DNA of 64,000 nt, taken from Gnetum montanum (taxonomy: Eukaryota; Streptophyta; Gnetopsida; Gnetales; Gnetaceae). A program made the position numbers and the translations under genes. Of this stretch, positions 43,120 to 55,100 are shown piece after piece. The stretch lies in NCBI GenBank assembly GCA_015680685.1, contig MNCI01022121.1, forward strand, positions 335,515-399,514, given 5' to 3'. How positions within the stretch are numbered: position 1 is the first letter of the stretch; each line of letters starts with the position of its first letter. The notes under the pieces are model-generated. The model was not told where the DNA came from and searched no databases. It saw only the letters and a list, made by a program, of their open reading frames with translations.

Positions 43120-43807
43120 GGGAGGGATGGTCGCAGGGTAAGTCTAGCCACCACCCTCGGATTGGGAGTCCAGGTCTTCTTGCCCATCTTGGAACACTTC
43201 ATCGTAATGGGATGTTGTGTCCCACTCCCTAGACTTACTACCCCACATCAGTTGGTCTAGAATCCACTAATACGTTTCTGTCATGGGGATGGTAGCATTA
43301 GGGGTAGCGACAAATGCCCTCCCATTATGATGAAGGAACTCGAAGTTATGTTTATCCTTGAGTTCTTGGTGATCTAGGGGCATATTTTTCTAGATCTTTG
43401 TGTAGAGGAAGTCATAACACTCTGTGTCTTATGCCAAGAACTTAGGTGACAAATGTCAGATCCTAAGGGACTGGCATGGTGTCAGCACTAGGCTAGGTGA
43501 CCGCTTAGCACCTATGGTGATTTGAGTCAAGAAAGGAGCCTCAAGGCTCGAGGTGGAAACCGCAGTTGTTAGTAGAATCATTTTCATATGATAAAAAGGA
43601 GAAATCTCAAACGAGAAACATCGAAATCAATAGGCATTCAAAAGCTTTTTGTCTTGCCAGGTCCCAAAGGAACTGTCGTTCCATCCATTTTGCACCACGC
43701 GATGCGTGGACAACCACAAGGGTTTTACATCTACGCTAGTAGGTGAAAAGGTACAAATAGTGTGCAAGACTACCCGAAAGACTTAGAAAGGGCACCAAAA
43801 AGACCCT
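43120..43807 (-). other. leader between primer-binding site and gag
   Basis: It has no supported coding frame. It is the expected untranslated leader of the element. Confidence 0.5.
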
Positions 43808-43825
43808 CCTTCTAGCACCAAAAAC
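43808..43825 (-). promoter_or_regulatory. primer-binding site
   Basis: Directly inside the 5' LTR the minus strand reads TTTTTGGTGCTAGAAGGAGG. A TGG..GCTAGAAGGAGG site in this place is, from memory, usual for Tat-lineage elements; the exact tRNA was not checked. Confidence 0.6.
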
Positions 43826-44430
43826 TATAGTGACCAAAAACATCAGTGGCTGGAACACTGAGAGGTTGCTGGGAAAACCGCTTAACCCCATATCCATGTG
43901 AAGGCCGTGCTAGGGAGAAATAGAAGTAGGGTGCCCTAAATAGTCTTTTCAATCATACAGGAACTTAATCAGTGTATCTTAACCTTTTGTAAATGTTTGT
44001 TTCAAAAGCGAGACACATGAGGTAGGTTGACAATCAACAAATATCAAGCAGTGAAAATAATGCAAAACAACTATGAAAGTAAGCGAATAACAAAATAGAT
44101 TTTGGTGAGAGAGAGTGCACCACCCAAAAGGTTATGGATTTGATCCTTTTCCTTGTTTGAAAAATGTACAATAGGTTGTGCAAGACTAGAGAGACACTAC
44201 TTACACCGAACAGTATGGTCACAGGTCTTCTACTTGCTACTTTGTTTGTTAAGATGCCAAAATTCTTGACTTACAAAGGGATGTTTGGAGCCAACCAAAG
44301 AACCAAAAGGTAACTAGAATGCTCAATAGAATGCCAACTATGCTCTCCAAAAGCCAACTTAAAATCCAACTACACCAAAAAGCCAACCTTTTTGTCGACC
44401 AGCCAACCCTTCGAGCATTGTTTGCCGGGG

Positions 44431-44439
44431 TATTTATAG
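44431..44439 (-). promoter_or_regulatory. TATA box of the 5' LTR
   Basis: CTATAAATA on the minus strand. This would drive the genomic RNA of the element. Confidence 0.65.
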
Positions 44440-44844
44440 GGCTAGGAGTAGGAGGAAAATGCAATCTAGACACCATGTGTCCTGGGCCCTACAAGATGTT
44501 AACATGCTCGTACCATGTAGGTATGCAATGCTAGATGTGAACTTTGTTACGCTATGACCATACCGTTGAAATTGCATGTGCCAAAGTCTACTGTGCTAAT
44601 AATGTAAGCAAAGTGGATCTTCTACAAACAGGGTCAAGCATAGGAACAATTTTTTTAGGGAGTTCACTAGGGTTATGCAAAATGGAGTGAAATTGTTGAT
44701 TTTTCTAAGGAGATGCCAAAGTGGGAAAAATTGCTGCAGACATGTTCTAGAGCTACCTGAAGACGTCTTGATGCTTTTGTGCCAATGTTGCACTACTCAG
44801 GTTGTTCAACACAATGATGCAGCATAAGTAGCTGCTTACTACAC

Positions 44845-45360
44845 TATGCTATGCTACATAGCATAGCCATTGGTCTTGATAGAAATTTGCATAGGAGGCG
44901 AAGAGCATTTGTCTAAGGCTTGGTCAGGCAAATAATTATAGCTTTTTTCCTTCATGCTAGGAATCCTTTGGACTTGCTAAACTCATGTTTGGAACACTTC
45001 TATTATTTTGCATTGTTGCTATGCTATGCTACACTACATAGCATAGCACAGCATAGCAACTAGTGTACCTTGCTTCTTTGTTCAATCCATCATTTTCTAG
45101 CAATAAATTTTGCTCAAGGCTTGAGGGCTAAGCGAGGTAACTAGTTTTAGAGACTAAAGCATTACCAAGTGTAATTTTCTTGTTGCAATCACTTGGAAAG
45201 ATGGCTTTTCTACTCTTCCCTTGCTATGCTATGCTATGCTACATAGCATAGCACCTTGTGTTAACTAAATCCTGACCTGCCTTGCAATCATTCTGTCACT
45301 TCGCATTTAGATGCTTGAGAAGCTATCTTTCATGGCTTGCTACACTGCATAGCGTAGCAA
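44845..45360 (-). repeat. U3 hairpins, 5' LTR
   Basis: 45015-45060 pairs GTTGCTATGCTATGCT with AGCACAGCATAGCAAC (15 of 16). Others lie at about 44848-44875, 45222-45252 and 45338-45358. They correspond one to one with those of the 3' LTR. Confidence 0.75.
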
Positions 45361-45637
45361 ACATCTTCACTAGAAAACTTGCTGAATTATTTTGCTCATC
45401 CTAAACACTTTTGACAACTGTTAGCATGGTCTTTGGGTAGACTATCAGCAGGGTCAATTGTCTAGTTGGGCAAGCTAGAGAGTCCATCTAGCCTATCAGC
45501 CCTAGAGATAGAAAACTTGCTGGACTAGACAGTCTATCCTCAGTGTGAACCATCATGACACTGCACTTGTGGAAGTTCTTGCCTAAATTCCAATACTCTA
45601 GTGAAGCATGAGGGCCCTGAAATTTTATGATGTTTCA

Positions 45638-45642
45638 ATAAC
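45638..45642 (+). repeat. target-site duplication, right (ATAAC)
   Basis: Partner of ATAAT at 27685-27689; four of five bases agree. Confidence 0.7.
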
Positions 45643-46300
45643 AATATAAATAGTGATGAAATAAAAGTAACAATTCATGGCAAAAAAAGTCTCTCCCTAC
45701 AAATAGTTCTGCTACCTAAGATCTATCCTCCAATGAAATGGTGAAATTGATAAAGATATAAGAAATAGAATTTTGGCAGGATAGTCAAAATTAAGATAAG
45801 CTAGTATTCTTTTATACGATAAAAAAATACTAATAAAATTAAAGGGGGGTTTCTATAGGATAGTAATCAAACTTGCTATCTTATATGATGCTGAATGTTG
45901 GGTAGTACAAAAGATGCTTGAATAACAAATCAATGTGAAAAAAATACTAATGCTTCAATGGATGTTGAATATTACTAAAAGAGATAAACTAAATAATACA
46001 TTTAGTAGAAGAATATTTAGAGTGACTTATATTTCAAATACACTACAAGCATGGTGGGTTAGATGATTTAAGCATGTGCAAATAAGATTAAATAATAAGC
46101 CTATAAACAAAGGTTGTTACAGCACTATTTCAAGAAAGCCATTGAAATGAAGATAAAAGAAGACATGAGAAAAAAAATTGAAAGTTATTTAAAGAAACTA
46201 AAAATAAAAAAAGATATAGCTTTTCATAAATACAAATGATGAAAAAGAACTTATATAACCAATCATATTTTGATGAGACAAGGCTAGGATGATGATGATG
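45638..46300 (+). pseudogene. LINE (L1-like) reverse transcriptase, part 2
   Basis: It continues the frame broken at 27689: a stretch with KVTIHGKK, then LLYDKKILIKLKGGFYRIVIKLAILYDAECW, then ILMLQWMLNITK, matching the C-terminal part of plant L1-type RT proteins. It ends near 46290 with KA-stop-like sequence followed by a GATGATGATGATG tail, the usual simple-repeat 3' end. Stops and frameshifts are present. Confidence 0.75.
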
Positions 46301-46834
46301 AAATTTGCAAAATGATGGCGCATAATACCTAACATTTTATGACCAATTTTTTTACAAATTCCAATCAAAGCAATGCTTGGACTTAAAGATTTTACCATTT
46401 TCCAAGCATAAAAAATTTTTGAATTTCATGATTATTTATCTTTTCCATGATCATAAACTTACAAGAAATAAATTCATAAAATTCAATTTAAGTTTTAGAG
46501 TTTTGTAAGTTATATATTTATGACAATTTCCTTCACCACTCAAAGAACTTTCATCCTATTCTCAAGGCTAGTTAAAGATTTTTCTTTGGCCTTACAAGGT
46601 TGCACAAAATTAGTTCTAACTTTGACTTTGGTTTATGTAGGTTGTATGAAATTGCTTCATGTATTGATTCTAAGTTGGATTTTGGCTTGGATAGTGAGAG
46701 ACATTGTGAGCCATTAGATCTATGCTATCTAATGCTACAATTCATTTATGGTACATACAATTAGGATGATATATTCCATAAAATGTAGGCATTATATGAC
46801 AACTAGTAATTCATTCATGTTTAGATATTCTAGA
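46301..46834. other. AT-rich repeat-derived DNA
   Basis: About 46310-46600 resembles 49595-49790 in the same orientation (CATAATRCCTAACATTT, CATAAACTTA..GAAATAAAT, TTCCTTCACCAC). A repeat therefore seems to be split by the 46835-48803 element, or present twice. No gene seen. Confidence 0.5.
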
Positions 46835-48803
46835 TGCTAGGTCTAAAACAACAAGTAGATTGAATTACCAAAACAAAGAAGAAGATAACCACACATCAAA
46901 AGCCATAACGAGAGAAAGAAAGTTAAACGTAGTCCTGATTCCCTACCAAATTGGTATAAATGCTTAATCAATTAATTCAATTTCCTTCATTTGTATTTAT
47001 ACATGTGGTTTCATCTTAATCATTTACCTTGGTAGACAAGGTGGTTGGCTATCATGTGGCTTTGTTGTTTAGTGAGAGACAAGTGTTTGGTAATCAATAT
47101 TTTCTAGTCTTCCTTATGTCATGGTGGTTGGCTATGTTGGTTAGGAAGGATGCAAATAGACTATTGACATTGATAATTTCTCAAGAATCACCCTCTTAAT
47201 GTCAACATGAGAAACAAAGAAAAGTGCACCTTATTAACCTTATCCCCTTGATGTGTGCACTATTCAATTTCATGCCACATTATTTATATAAATTTCAATT
47301 CTTGGATAACAAATAAGTCATCAAAAATGTGATTTTAAGAACTCTCTTTAAGTCTTCCTGACTCAACCTCCTATTGTAGCATGTAACACAAACCATGTAC
47401 AAGCTTCTTCCTCAAAAGCTTCTTGCATGCTTCTCACAAATGAATATCTTTAACTCATTTACATAAAAAAATTCTAAGGAAATAATGGTTAAGAATAACA
47501 AGATGTTGTAAGTCCATTACCATGGTCTAGCTCACTAGGTCATTATTGTTACTCAAGGTAACACATTTGTCCTTGTGCATGACAACAATATCCAAAAGAA
47601 AGTTGGTGATGCTAGTCCAAATGCCTACCGTGTGCATCAGTGTGTCCACTCCACATCAAGCTCTTTTAGTTAGGTTATCCCATCATAGCTATGTTGCTAA
47701 AGCTTCCATACTCATAGCCGTAGAAATGCACCACATCATGCTACCATGAAAACAACACCTTCATAGCCATCTTCCAATGCATAAGAGACATAGCCTACCA
47801 CAATGATCCATGAATTCTCTCAATTTTTAGAATCTAATGTAGTGATACCCACTAATCCATTATGATCACCATGTTTCCTTCTAGCTGTCTCAACCATTGT
47901 CAACCTCTCACTCACCATGTTAGAGCTCCTTTTTCAACATATGCATCATTGGCTTCATGGTAACCTTACTCACCACATATATACTTTATCTCTCTTACAC
48001 CGTTACCACCACCATTGAACTGATGTTGTGATGTGCATGTTGCTACCAAAAGAGACCTTCCTCACACCTACGCAAGAGCATCCTCCAATGTTCCACCAAA
48101 ATCAACATTGATAAGACAAGAACTCCTGCACTTGCATTTCTACCATTGTTCCATGCCATCGCAGCAATAGTGCCAAGGCTACCATAATAACCAGAGCTAG
48201 TTACAACCATCACTTTCATGTCCTTTCTTTTTTGCTTCCTATGTAATCCTACTCTATCAAGAAATTGGATTAGCTCTAATAGCGCAAATTTTCTTCTACT
48301 AAAGCTCCAAGATGTGGTAGGTTAGCTCCGTAGTAGCACCATCTTCACTTTGGATTAACAACATTAATTCTAACACCAACAATCTACTTTAACCTCAACT
48401 TTGGTACCACTATTGGGACTAAAACAATAAGTAGATTGTATTAGTGTAACAAAGAGAAGATAACCACACATCGAAAGCCATGACAAAAAAAAAGAAAATG
48501 AAAGGAAGTCCTAAGCCTCTACCAAACCATAGAAAATGCTAAGACAGTCAATTCTATTTCCTTCATCTAAGTATATATATTTAGTTTTCTCTTAATCATC
48601 ACCTTAGTAGATAAAGTGGTTGGCTATCATGTAGCTATTTTTTGGTGAGAGACAAATAGTTGGTAATTAGTATTTTTTTTGTCTTCCATATGTCATGGTG
48701 GATGGCTTTGCTTATTGATGAAGATGTAAGTAGTTAGGATCACATGTAGGATCACATGGGTTTCACATAGGTGTATCATGTTGACATTGACAATCTTGGG
48801 TAA
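46835..48803 (-). mobile_element. small non-autonomous LTR retrotransposon (TRIM/LARD-like)
   Basis: Two direct repeats of about 356 and 390 bp (46835-47190 and 48411 to about 48803) flank about 1.2 kb without coding capacity. On the minus strand, sequence just inside the right repeat reads AGTGGTACCAAAGTTGAGG, close to the TGGTATCAGAGC initiator-Met primer site. A purine tract (TTAAGAGGG) lies just inside the left repeat, whose edge is TGATTCTTG. Shared phrases include AAGATAACCACACATC and GTGGTTGGCTATCATGT. The internal part lacks gag and pol, so it must have moved with help from an autonomous element. Confidence 0.65.
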
Positions 48804-50940
48804 GGGTAGTTGATGAACAAGTCTATTTGGTTACATAGAAAAAGGAGATGACATTGTTTTTATCATGTTAACCAACAATTTGTTGTAGTTGTAGAGAGAA
48901 GAAGTGTTATTTTTAGTTAATGTGAAAAACCAAGAATTGTTAATTGCCAATTAATGTGAAGAATACTCTTCCTCTATTTTTAACAATTTAAGTTATGTTT
49001 GTCATAACTTCGAGCTTTGTAGTCTGTTATTGAGATATAATTAGCAGTTTCTAAAATCATCTAAAATTTGTAATAGAAAAAACACCATTGTTTTCTGCTA
49101 TAAATTTAAGGTGGGAAGATGTGTTAACAAAAACATGAATAAAGTTTGAGAGAAATGGTTTTAGGGTGTGGTTATAATGATAAGCTATGAGAGCTATCAA
49201 GGATAGCTTGTGTCCCTTGGTTATTTCTCCAAATAAAGGAAGAACACTACATTGGTTCATGTGGTCTTTATCCTACTTTGGGGTTTTCCATGTAAATTTC
49301 TATGTATGTTTTTCTTGTTGTTTGTGTCCTTGGCTTATTTTCTCCAAATAAAGGAAGAGCACTACACTGGTTCACATGGTTTCTTTCTCACTTTAGGTTT
49401 TCCATGTAAATCTCTATGTGTTTTTCTTGGTATGTTTGTTGTTTCAATTTGCAAATTTAATTAATTTCTTAACAAGAAAGTCATGGTTTTCATCATGCTA
49501 GGCTAATTGATAATATTATACTAATTTGTATATACAGTGAAAAGATACAATTACCTATATTATTTTATTTCCATTTCAATGAATTTTCAAATATTTAGGC
49601 ATAATGCCTAACATTTGGACTAATTGGCAACAAATGAATGCTTGAACTTGGTCACTCCTATGAATCTCATCTTTCTTTGGCTACAAACTTATATGGAATA
49701 AATCCACAAGATTTAGATTTTGTCTAAGTGCATATCTTCTAGCTTTATGATAATTCCCTTCACCACCTAAAGATTTTTCATTGGATGCTAGAAGCTCCCC
49801 TACTGTGCTTGAACATCTTTGTTGAGCTTTTTCCTTCGCCATATCGCATTTGGTTGTCCTTCATTGAGAGTGATCGAGAAGTAAGTTGCTCAAGTTTTTC
49901 TGTTCAAGGTGGGACTTCCTTTATTTCACATTTGCATAGGATAAGATAATCCAGCAAATGCAAATGTATGCATTTTGGTAACTCTATCATGTTGAGATAC
50001 TCCATATGCAGATATATGAGTAGGGGCAGCTTACAGGCAGAGGTCGAGGTAAGGCTGGCCTGATCGATCAAGACCCTCGATCACCTGAACAGCAACAGTC
50101 AGCATGGATGGAAGTTTTGGCAAGGTTAAGGATAATGCCTAAAGACCATGTCCCTTTTTTAATAATGACAGATCTTCTTCACCTTACATGGTCAGAGACA
50201 AGGTTTGAACACTCTTGGAAAACATGGAATAGATATAGGACGTCATCGATTGGGTGCTGATGCCCAATCTCAAATTTCTCTTCGAACTATCATTTGGATC
50301 TGTTTAAATAGTGTCTAGGTTAGAATTTGAACCAAGTTTAACCATAGCTGAAAAATGCAATCACTATACCTATACTCAAAATTACATATGTTGGAAACAT
50401 GCAAGATGCAATAAAAGACATGAGAGTTGACTTTGATTGGATCGTACATCCGGAGTCCCTTTGAAACCAAATATCTAAATCTCTCTTTTTGCACTTTGAC
50501 CTTGGGATTTGTGTCAATGAGAGATTAACAAGTAGGATTTTCCATCAGGTAAATCACATCTTGATTTCAACTCAAAGGAAAAATGGTTGCAAGTGTGAAA
50601 CTAACATGTACAAGTATAAATGCGATGCTATCTAAATGAAGATATTAAAAATATTATAAATTGTATAAACCCTTAAAATACTTAAAGATTCTTAAGTATT
50701 TTACATCGTGATAAAAAATTTTGATAATTTATTTTATAATATTATCCTCTCTATTGCAAAATCTCCCATTGCATGCCATATTCATGGCAAGAATGTAGTC
50801 ATTAAATTTTTTATTATTTAGTTTAAATTTTAAAATAACAAAAGGTCATCAATAAAAGGTAACATAACATGAGCTACAATTCTATTTTGAAATTCCAAGT
50901 CTCACTAGGCTGCTTGCAAGCTGAGAAATAAGACCGGTTG
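48804..50940. other. AT-rich DNA without recognised genes
   Basis: It holds the tandem duplication at 49234-49455 and the repeat similar to 46310-46600 at about 49595-49790. Other short frames have no family signature. Confidence 0.55.
49234..49455 (+). repeat. ~114-bp tandem duplication
   Basis: AATAAAGGAAGARCACTACA, then GGTTCAYRTGGT, then TTTTCCATGTAAATYTCTATG occurs twice, at about 49234 and 49348. Confidence 0.8.
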
Positions 50941-51235
50941 AAACATCTATGAGCATTAGTTCCATGCTCCTGCTAACTATCTTCGATACTTGGCTGTTTG
51001 CGGACTAAGAAACAAGACTGGTTGAAAAATCCATGAGCATTAGCTCCATGTTATTCCTAATGATTATCTTGGGTAGTTTGTTGCCTGTGGGTTGAGAAAT
51101 AAGAGCTGTTAATACATCCATGAGCATTAGCTCCATGTTGTTCCTAATGATTATCTTGGGTAGTTTGTTGCCTGTATGTTGAGAAATAAGAGCTGTTAAA
51201 ACATCCATGAGCATTAGCTCCATCATGCTGCTATT
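50940..51235 (-). repeat. in-frame 84/87-bp tandem repeats
   Basis: TGAGCATTAGCTCCATG recurs at 50950, 51034, 51121 and 51208 (spacing 84, 87, 87, all multiples of three). On the minus strand this gives a 28-29 residue unit containing MELMLMDVLTALISQ and GNKLPKIIIRNN. The last two units are almost identical. Confidence 0.8.
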
Positions 51236-51861
51236 GCTGGTGAGATAGTGGAAAGTGCATGATGTTTCTAGAATCACGAAACATATTGATAGCTAGGTCA
51301 TGGTTAAATCCTTGGATGCTAATTTTAGTTTCACTGATGTGATCCACAAGGTGTGGAATGGAGATAATCAAGAGCATGCTCAGCCACCCACATGCCCAGG
51401 AGCTGCTCCTTGTCAACTTTGTCTTTGTCTGGCAGAATGTCCATGAAGGTGAACCAAGGCTTGTATCGATCATCTAGTGTATCGAAGCTCGGCTTGAGCA
51501 TGTGGAACACCATGTTGGCGATCTCAGGAGATGCCTTCTTCATCGCCAGAAGAGCCGCAATGGGCTATCTAGCGCCTTCGTTGCGCATCACCGTTGCTAC
51601 GGCCATGACCACCTTGGGAAGTCCATGGCACTTTTTCAGCACGTCTTTCAGTTCTTTGCTTGCTTTGTTTATTGTTATTGATAGGTCTTGCTGCGACACT
51701 CCTGTCTCTTTTATGAATAGTTTTATGGAATCTTTTTGGCTCACCTTCTCCATTCGGTACACGTGGGTGTACTTCTGGGTTGCCACATTTAGGTTGCGTG
51801 TGGAAATGCAAAGTCTGCAACAATCAGAGTCAAAGTGGAGAGGAAGGCCAATATAGGACAT
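51005..51861 (-). pseudogene. NLR (NB-ARC) resistance-gene fragment
   Basis: On the minus strand the first part (51861-51565) reads CISTRNLNVATQ, YRMEKVSQKDSIKLF, KELKDVLKKCHGLPKVVMAVATVM. This is the RNBS-B to GLPL stretch of an NB-ARC nucleotide-binding switch, with GLPL as GLPK. After a stop near 51566 comes LKPSFDTLDDRYKPWFTFMDILPDK and LLGMWVAEHAL (51543-51331), the RNBS-D/winged-helix part. P-loop and kinase-2 regions are missing; satellite DNA begins to the right. The leucine-rich repeats are not seen; the 29-residue repeats follow instead, in another frame. NLRs sense pathogen effectors. Confidence 0.75.
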
Positions 51862-52149
51862 GGTCCTATCTTCTCTTTAGGGTGTAAAGAAATCTATGAT
51901 ATGGTTGGTGGCCCATGTATGCAATGCTGAAAATATGACTAACATGAATAAAATTGCAATTAGGATGCATGATGTTTATTCAATCGTCTATGTATGGACA
52001 TGAATGGACATGGAGAAATGTGATTCATAGTTATTCATAACTAAAAGTGTCAGAAAAAACCTACCGTAGTCCATCGTAGAACATGGGAAAATTGAAGTTT
52101 CAAACATCCTTGTGAAATGCATTCACCTGCAGTCTCCTTTAAAAGCACA
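51862..52149. other. spacer between NLR fragment and satellite
   Basis: No motif of the missing NB-ARC N-terminal half could be found in this AT-rich stretch. Confidence 0.5.
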
Positions 52150-55100
52150 CTAAAAGAACCTTAAATGACCAAAAGCTTTGATTTCTACTATAATGCAGAT
52201 CGCCAAAAGTTAAACCCTTTTTGGCAGTAGCTGTGGATAGATTGCTATTGGAAATTCATCACAATCCTTTATAAATTAGAGCTAAAAGGCTTCTGATCAT
52301 CCAAAAGCCTCAATGCAAGTGTGAATGTGTGCTAGTGGTTGCATTACACCTTCTTAAAGAAACTAAGAGCATGTTACTGGATCCACCCCCTCATAGCCTA
52401 TGTAAAAATCCTATCGAAAGTGCATTCACTGAAGGGTAGCAGTAGTTTCTAAGTATCTAGTGATCAACAGAAGCAAGATGACTTCTGGGGTTGACTGCAA
52501 GTGAACTGTTACTAGTAGTTCCTCATAGTTCATTGTAAATTTGTACTAGAAGTTTTCTAATCATCCAGAAGACTCAATGTAAGTGTGAATGCATGCTTGT
52601 GGTTGCATTAGGCCTTTTGGAAGTGACTATGAGCATGCTACTAGACACACACCCTTGCATTTTATGTAAAAATCCTACCAGAAGTACATCCATTGATGGG
52701 TAGCAGTGGTTTCCAAGTACCTAGTGATCAATGGAAGTAGGAAGACATTTGGGGCCAACTGTGAGCAGACTACTACTGGTAGTCCCTCACAGTATATTGT
52801 AAATTTGTGCTAGAAGTTTTTTGATCATTCAAAAACCTCAATGCAATTGTTAATGCATGCTACCAATTTCATTAGGCCTTCTATAAGTGACTAGGGGCAC
52901 GTTGTTGGATGCACCCCCTCACATTCTATGTAAAAATCCTACCAAAAGCACATTTGCCAAGGGGTAGGAGTGGTTTCCAAGTAACTAGTGATCAATAGAA
53001 GCAGGAAGACATTCAAGATCAACTATGAGAGGATTGCAACTAGCAGTAGCCTTTTAATCATCCAAAAGGCTCAATGCAAGTTTGAATGTGTGCTATTGAT
53101 TACATTAGGACTTCTATTACTGATTCTAGGAACACTACTAGACACACCCCCTTGTAGTCTATGTAAAAATCCTACTAGAAGGATGTCAACATATTAGAAG
53201 CAACAGTTTCCAAGTAACTAGTGATCAACAAAAGCAGGGTGACTTTGAGATGAAATGTGAGTAGACTACTATTGACAATTCCTTGCAGTTCGTTGTAAAT
53301 CTATGTTAGAAGTCTTCTAATCATCCAGAAGCCTTCTAAATGTGAGTAGACTACTATTGAATGCATTAGGCCTTCTATTACCAACTACAGGTGCATTGCT
53401 AGATGCACCTCCTCACAATCTATGTAAAAATGCTAGCAAAAGTATGTCTGCTGAGAGGTAGCAGTGGTTTCCAAGTAATTGGTGATCAACAAAAGCAAGG
53501 TGACTTTTGGGTTTGACTACAAATGAACTGCTACTAGTATTTCATTGCAGTCTTTTCTAAATCAGTGTTGGAAGTCTTCCAATCATCTAGAAGCCTCAAT
53601 GAAAGTATGAATGCACATTACTAGTTACATTAGTCCTTCTATTAATGACTATGAGCATGCTACTGGACACACCCCCTCATAGTCTATGTAAAAATCCTAC
53701 TGAAAGCACATCTGTCGAGGGGTAGAAATAGTTTTCAAGTAACTAGTAATCAATAGAAGTAGGATGACTTTCGTGTTGACTGTGAGAGGACTGCTACTGG
53801 TATTCCCTCATAGTCCATTATAAATCTATGCTAGAAGTCTTCTAATCATTTGGAAGCCTTGATGCAAGCGTGAATGCACACTACCGGTTGCATTAGGCAT
53901 TTTGTTAGTAATTATGAGCACATTACTAGGTGCACCCCCCCCCCCAGCAATCTATGGAAAATACTACCAAAAATGTGTTTGCCAAGGGGTAGAAATGGTT
54001 TTAATCTAACTAAATGATCAACAGAAGTAGGGAAACTTTTAGGATTGACTCTGAGTGAACTACTACTAGCAATCCCTCGTAGTCCTCTGTAAATCAATGT
54101 TGGAAGTCTTTTGATCATTTGAAAGTCTTGATCCAAGTGTGAATGTGCACTACAAGTTGCATTAGCCCTTCCATTAGCAACTATAGGCACATTGATGGAT
54201 GCACCCCCTCACAATTTCTATAAAAATCCTATTGAAAGTGCATCTGTTGATGAATAACAGTGGTTTCCAGGTAATCGATGATCAATAGAAGTAGGATGAT
54301 TGCAAGAAGACTGCTACTAGCAATCCCTCATAGTCTATTATAAATTTGTGCTTAAAGTCTTTTGATCATCCAAAAGCTTTTATGCAAGTTTGAATGTGTG
54401 CTACCAGTTGCATCAAGAGTTTCGTTAGTGATTGCGGGCATGCTGCTAGATGCACCGCCTCTCAATCTATGTAAAAATCCTACTAGAAGCATGTTTGCTA
54501 AGTGGTAGTAATGATTTCTAACTAGTGATCAATGGAAGTAAGGTAACTTCCAAACTGACTATGAGGGACTACCAATCCTTCGCAATTCATTGTAAATATT
54601 TGCTAGAAGTTTTCCAATCATCCAGAAGCCTCAATGCAAGTGTGAATGCATGCTACCGATTGTATTAGGCCTTCTATTAGTGACTGTAGGCATGATGCTG
54701 GACACACCCCTTTGCAATCTATGTAAAAATCCTACCGAAAGCACATTTACTAAGGTGTAGCAGCAATTTCAAATAATTAGTGATCAAAAAAAGTAGGACG
54801 ACTTTCAAGGTTGACTATGAGTGGATTGTTATTGGCAATTCCTCATAGTCCTTTTGAAAATTAGTGTTGGAACTCTTCCGATCAACTAGAAGCCTCGATT
54901 CAAGTGTGAATGCATGCTACTAATTACATTAGGCCCTTTATTACCAACTATATACATGTTTCTAAACACACATCCTTGTAGTCTATGTAAAAATCCTATC
55001 AAAATCACATCCACTGAGGGGTAAAAATGATTTTCATGTAATCAGTGATCAACAGATGCGACATGACTTTCAAGCAAACTACTACTAGTAGTCCCTCATA

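Larger units (their letters stand above)
27690..45637 (-). mobile_element. complete 17.9-kb Tat-type Ty3/gypsy retrotransposon (subfamily B)
   Basis: On the minus strand the order is 5' LTR (45637-43826), primer-binding site, leader, gag (43119 to about 41200), a region holding an antisense gene (40181-35355), pol (34751 to about 31301), short-repeat array, 3' non-coding region, polypurine tract, and 3' LTR (29549-27690). Near-perfect 5-bp duplications flank it inside a LINE. The second, archaeal-type RNase H in pol places it in the Tat lineage (Ogre and relatives). The two LTRs differ at about 25 of their first 118 bases, mostly transitions, so the insertion is old. Confidence 0.85.
43826..45637 (-). 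mobile_element. 5' LTR of the 17.9-kb element
   Basis: 1812 bp, collinear with 27690-29549. The TG at its inner end has become TA (TATAGTGACC). The minus-strand CTATAAATA box is at 44431-44439. Confidence 0.85.

Noticed and set aside
43826-45637. Solo LTR
   Set aside because: A primer-binding site and gag follow it, and its partner LTR lies at 27690-29549 with matching target duplication.
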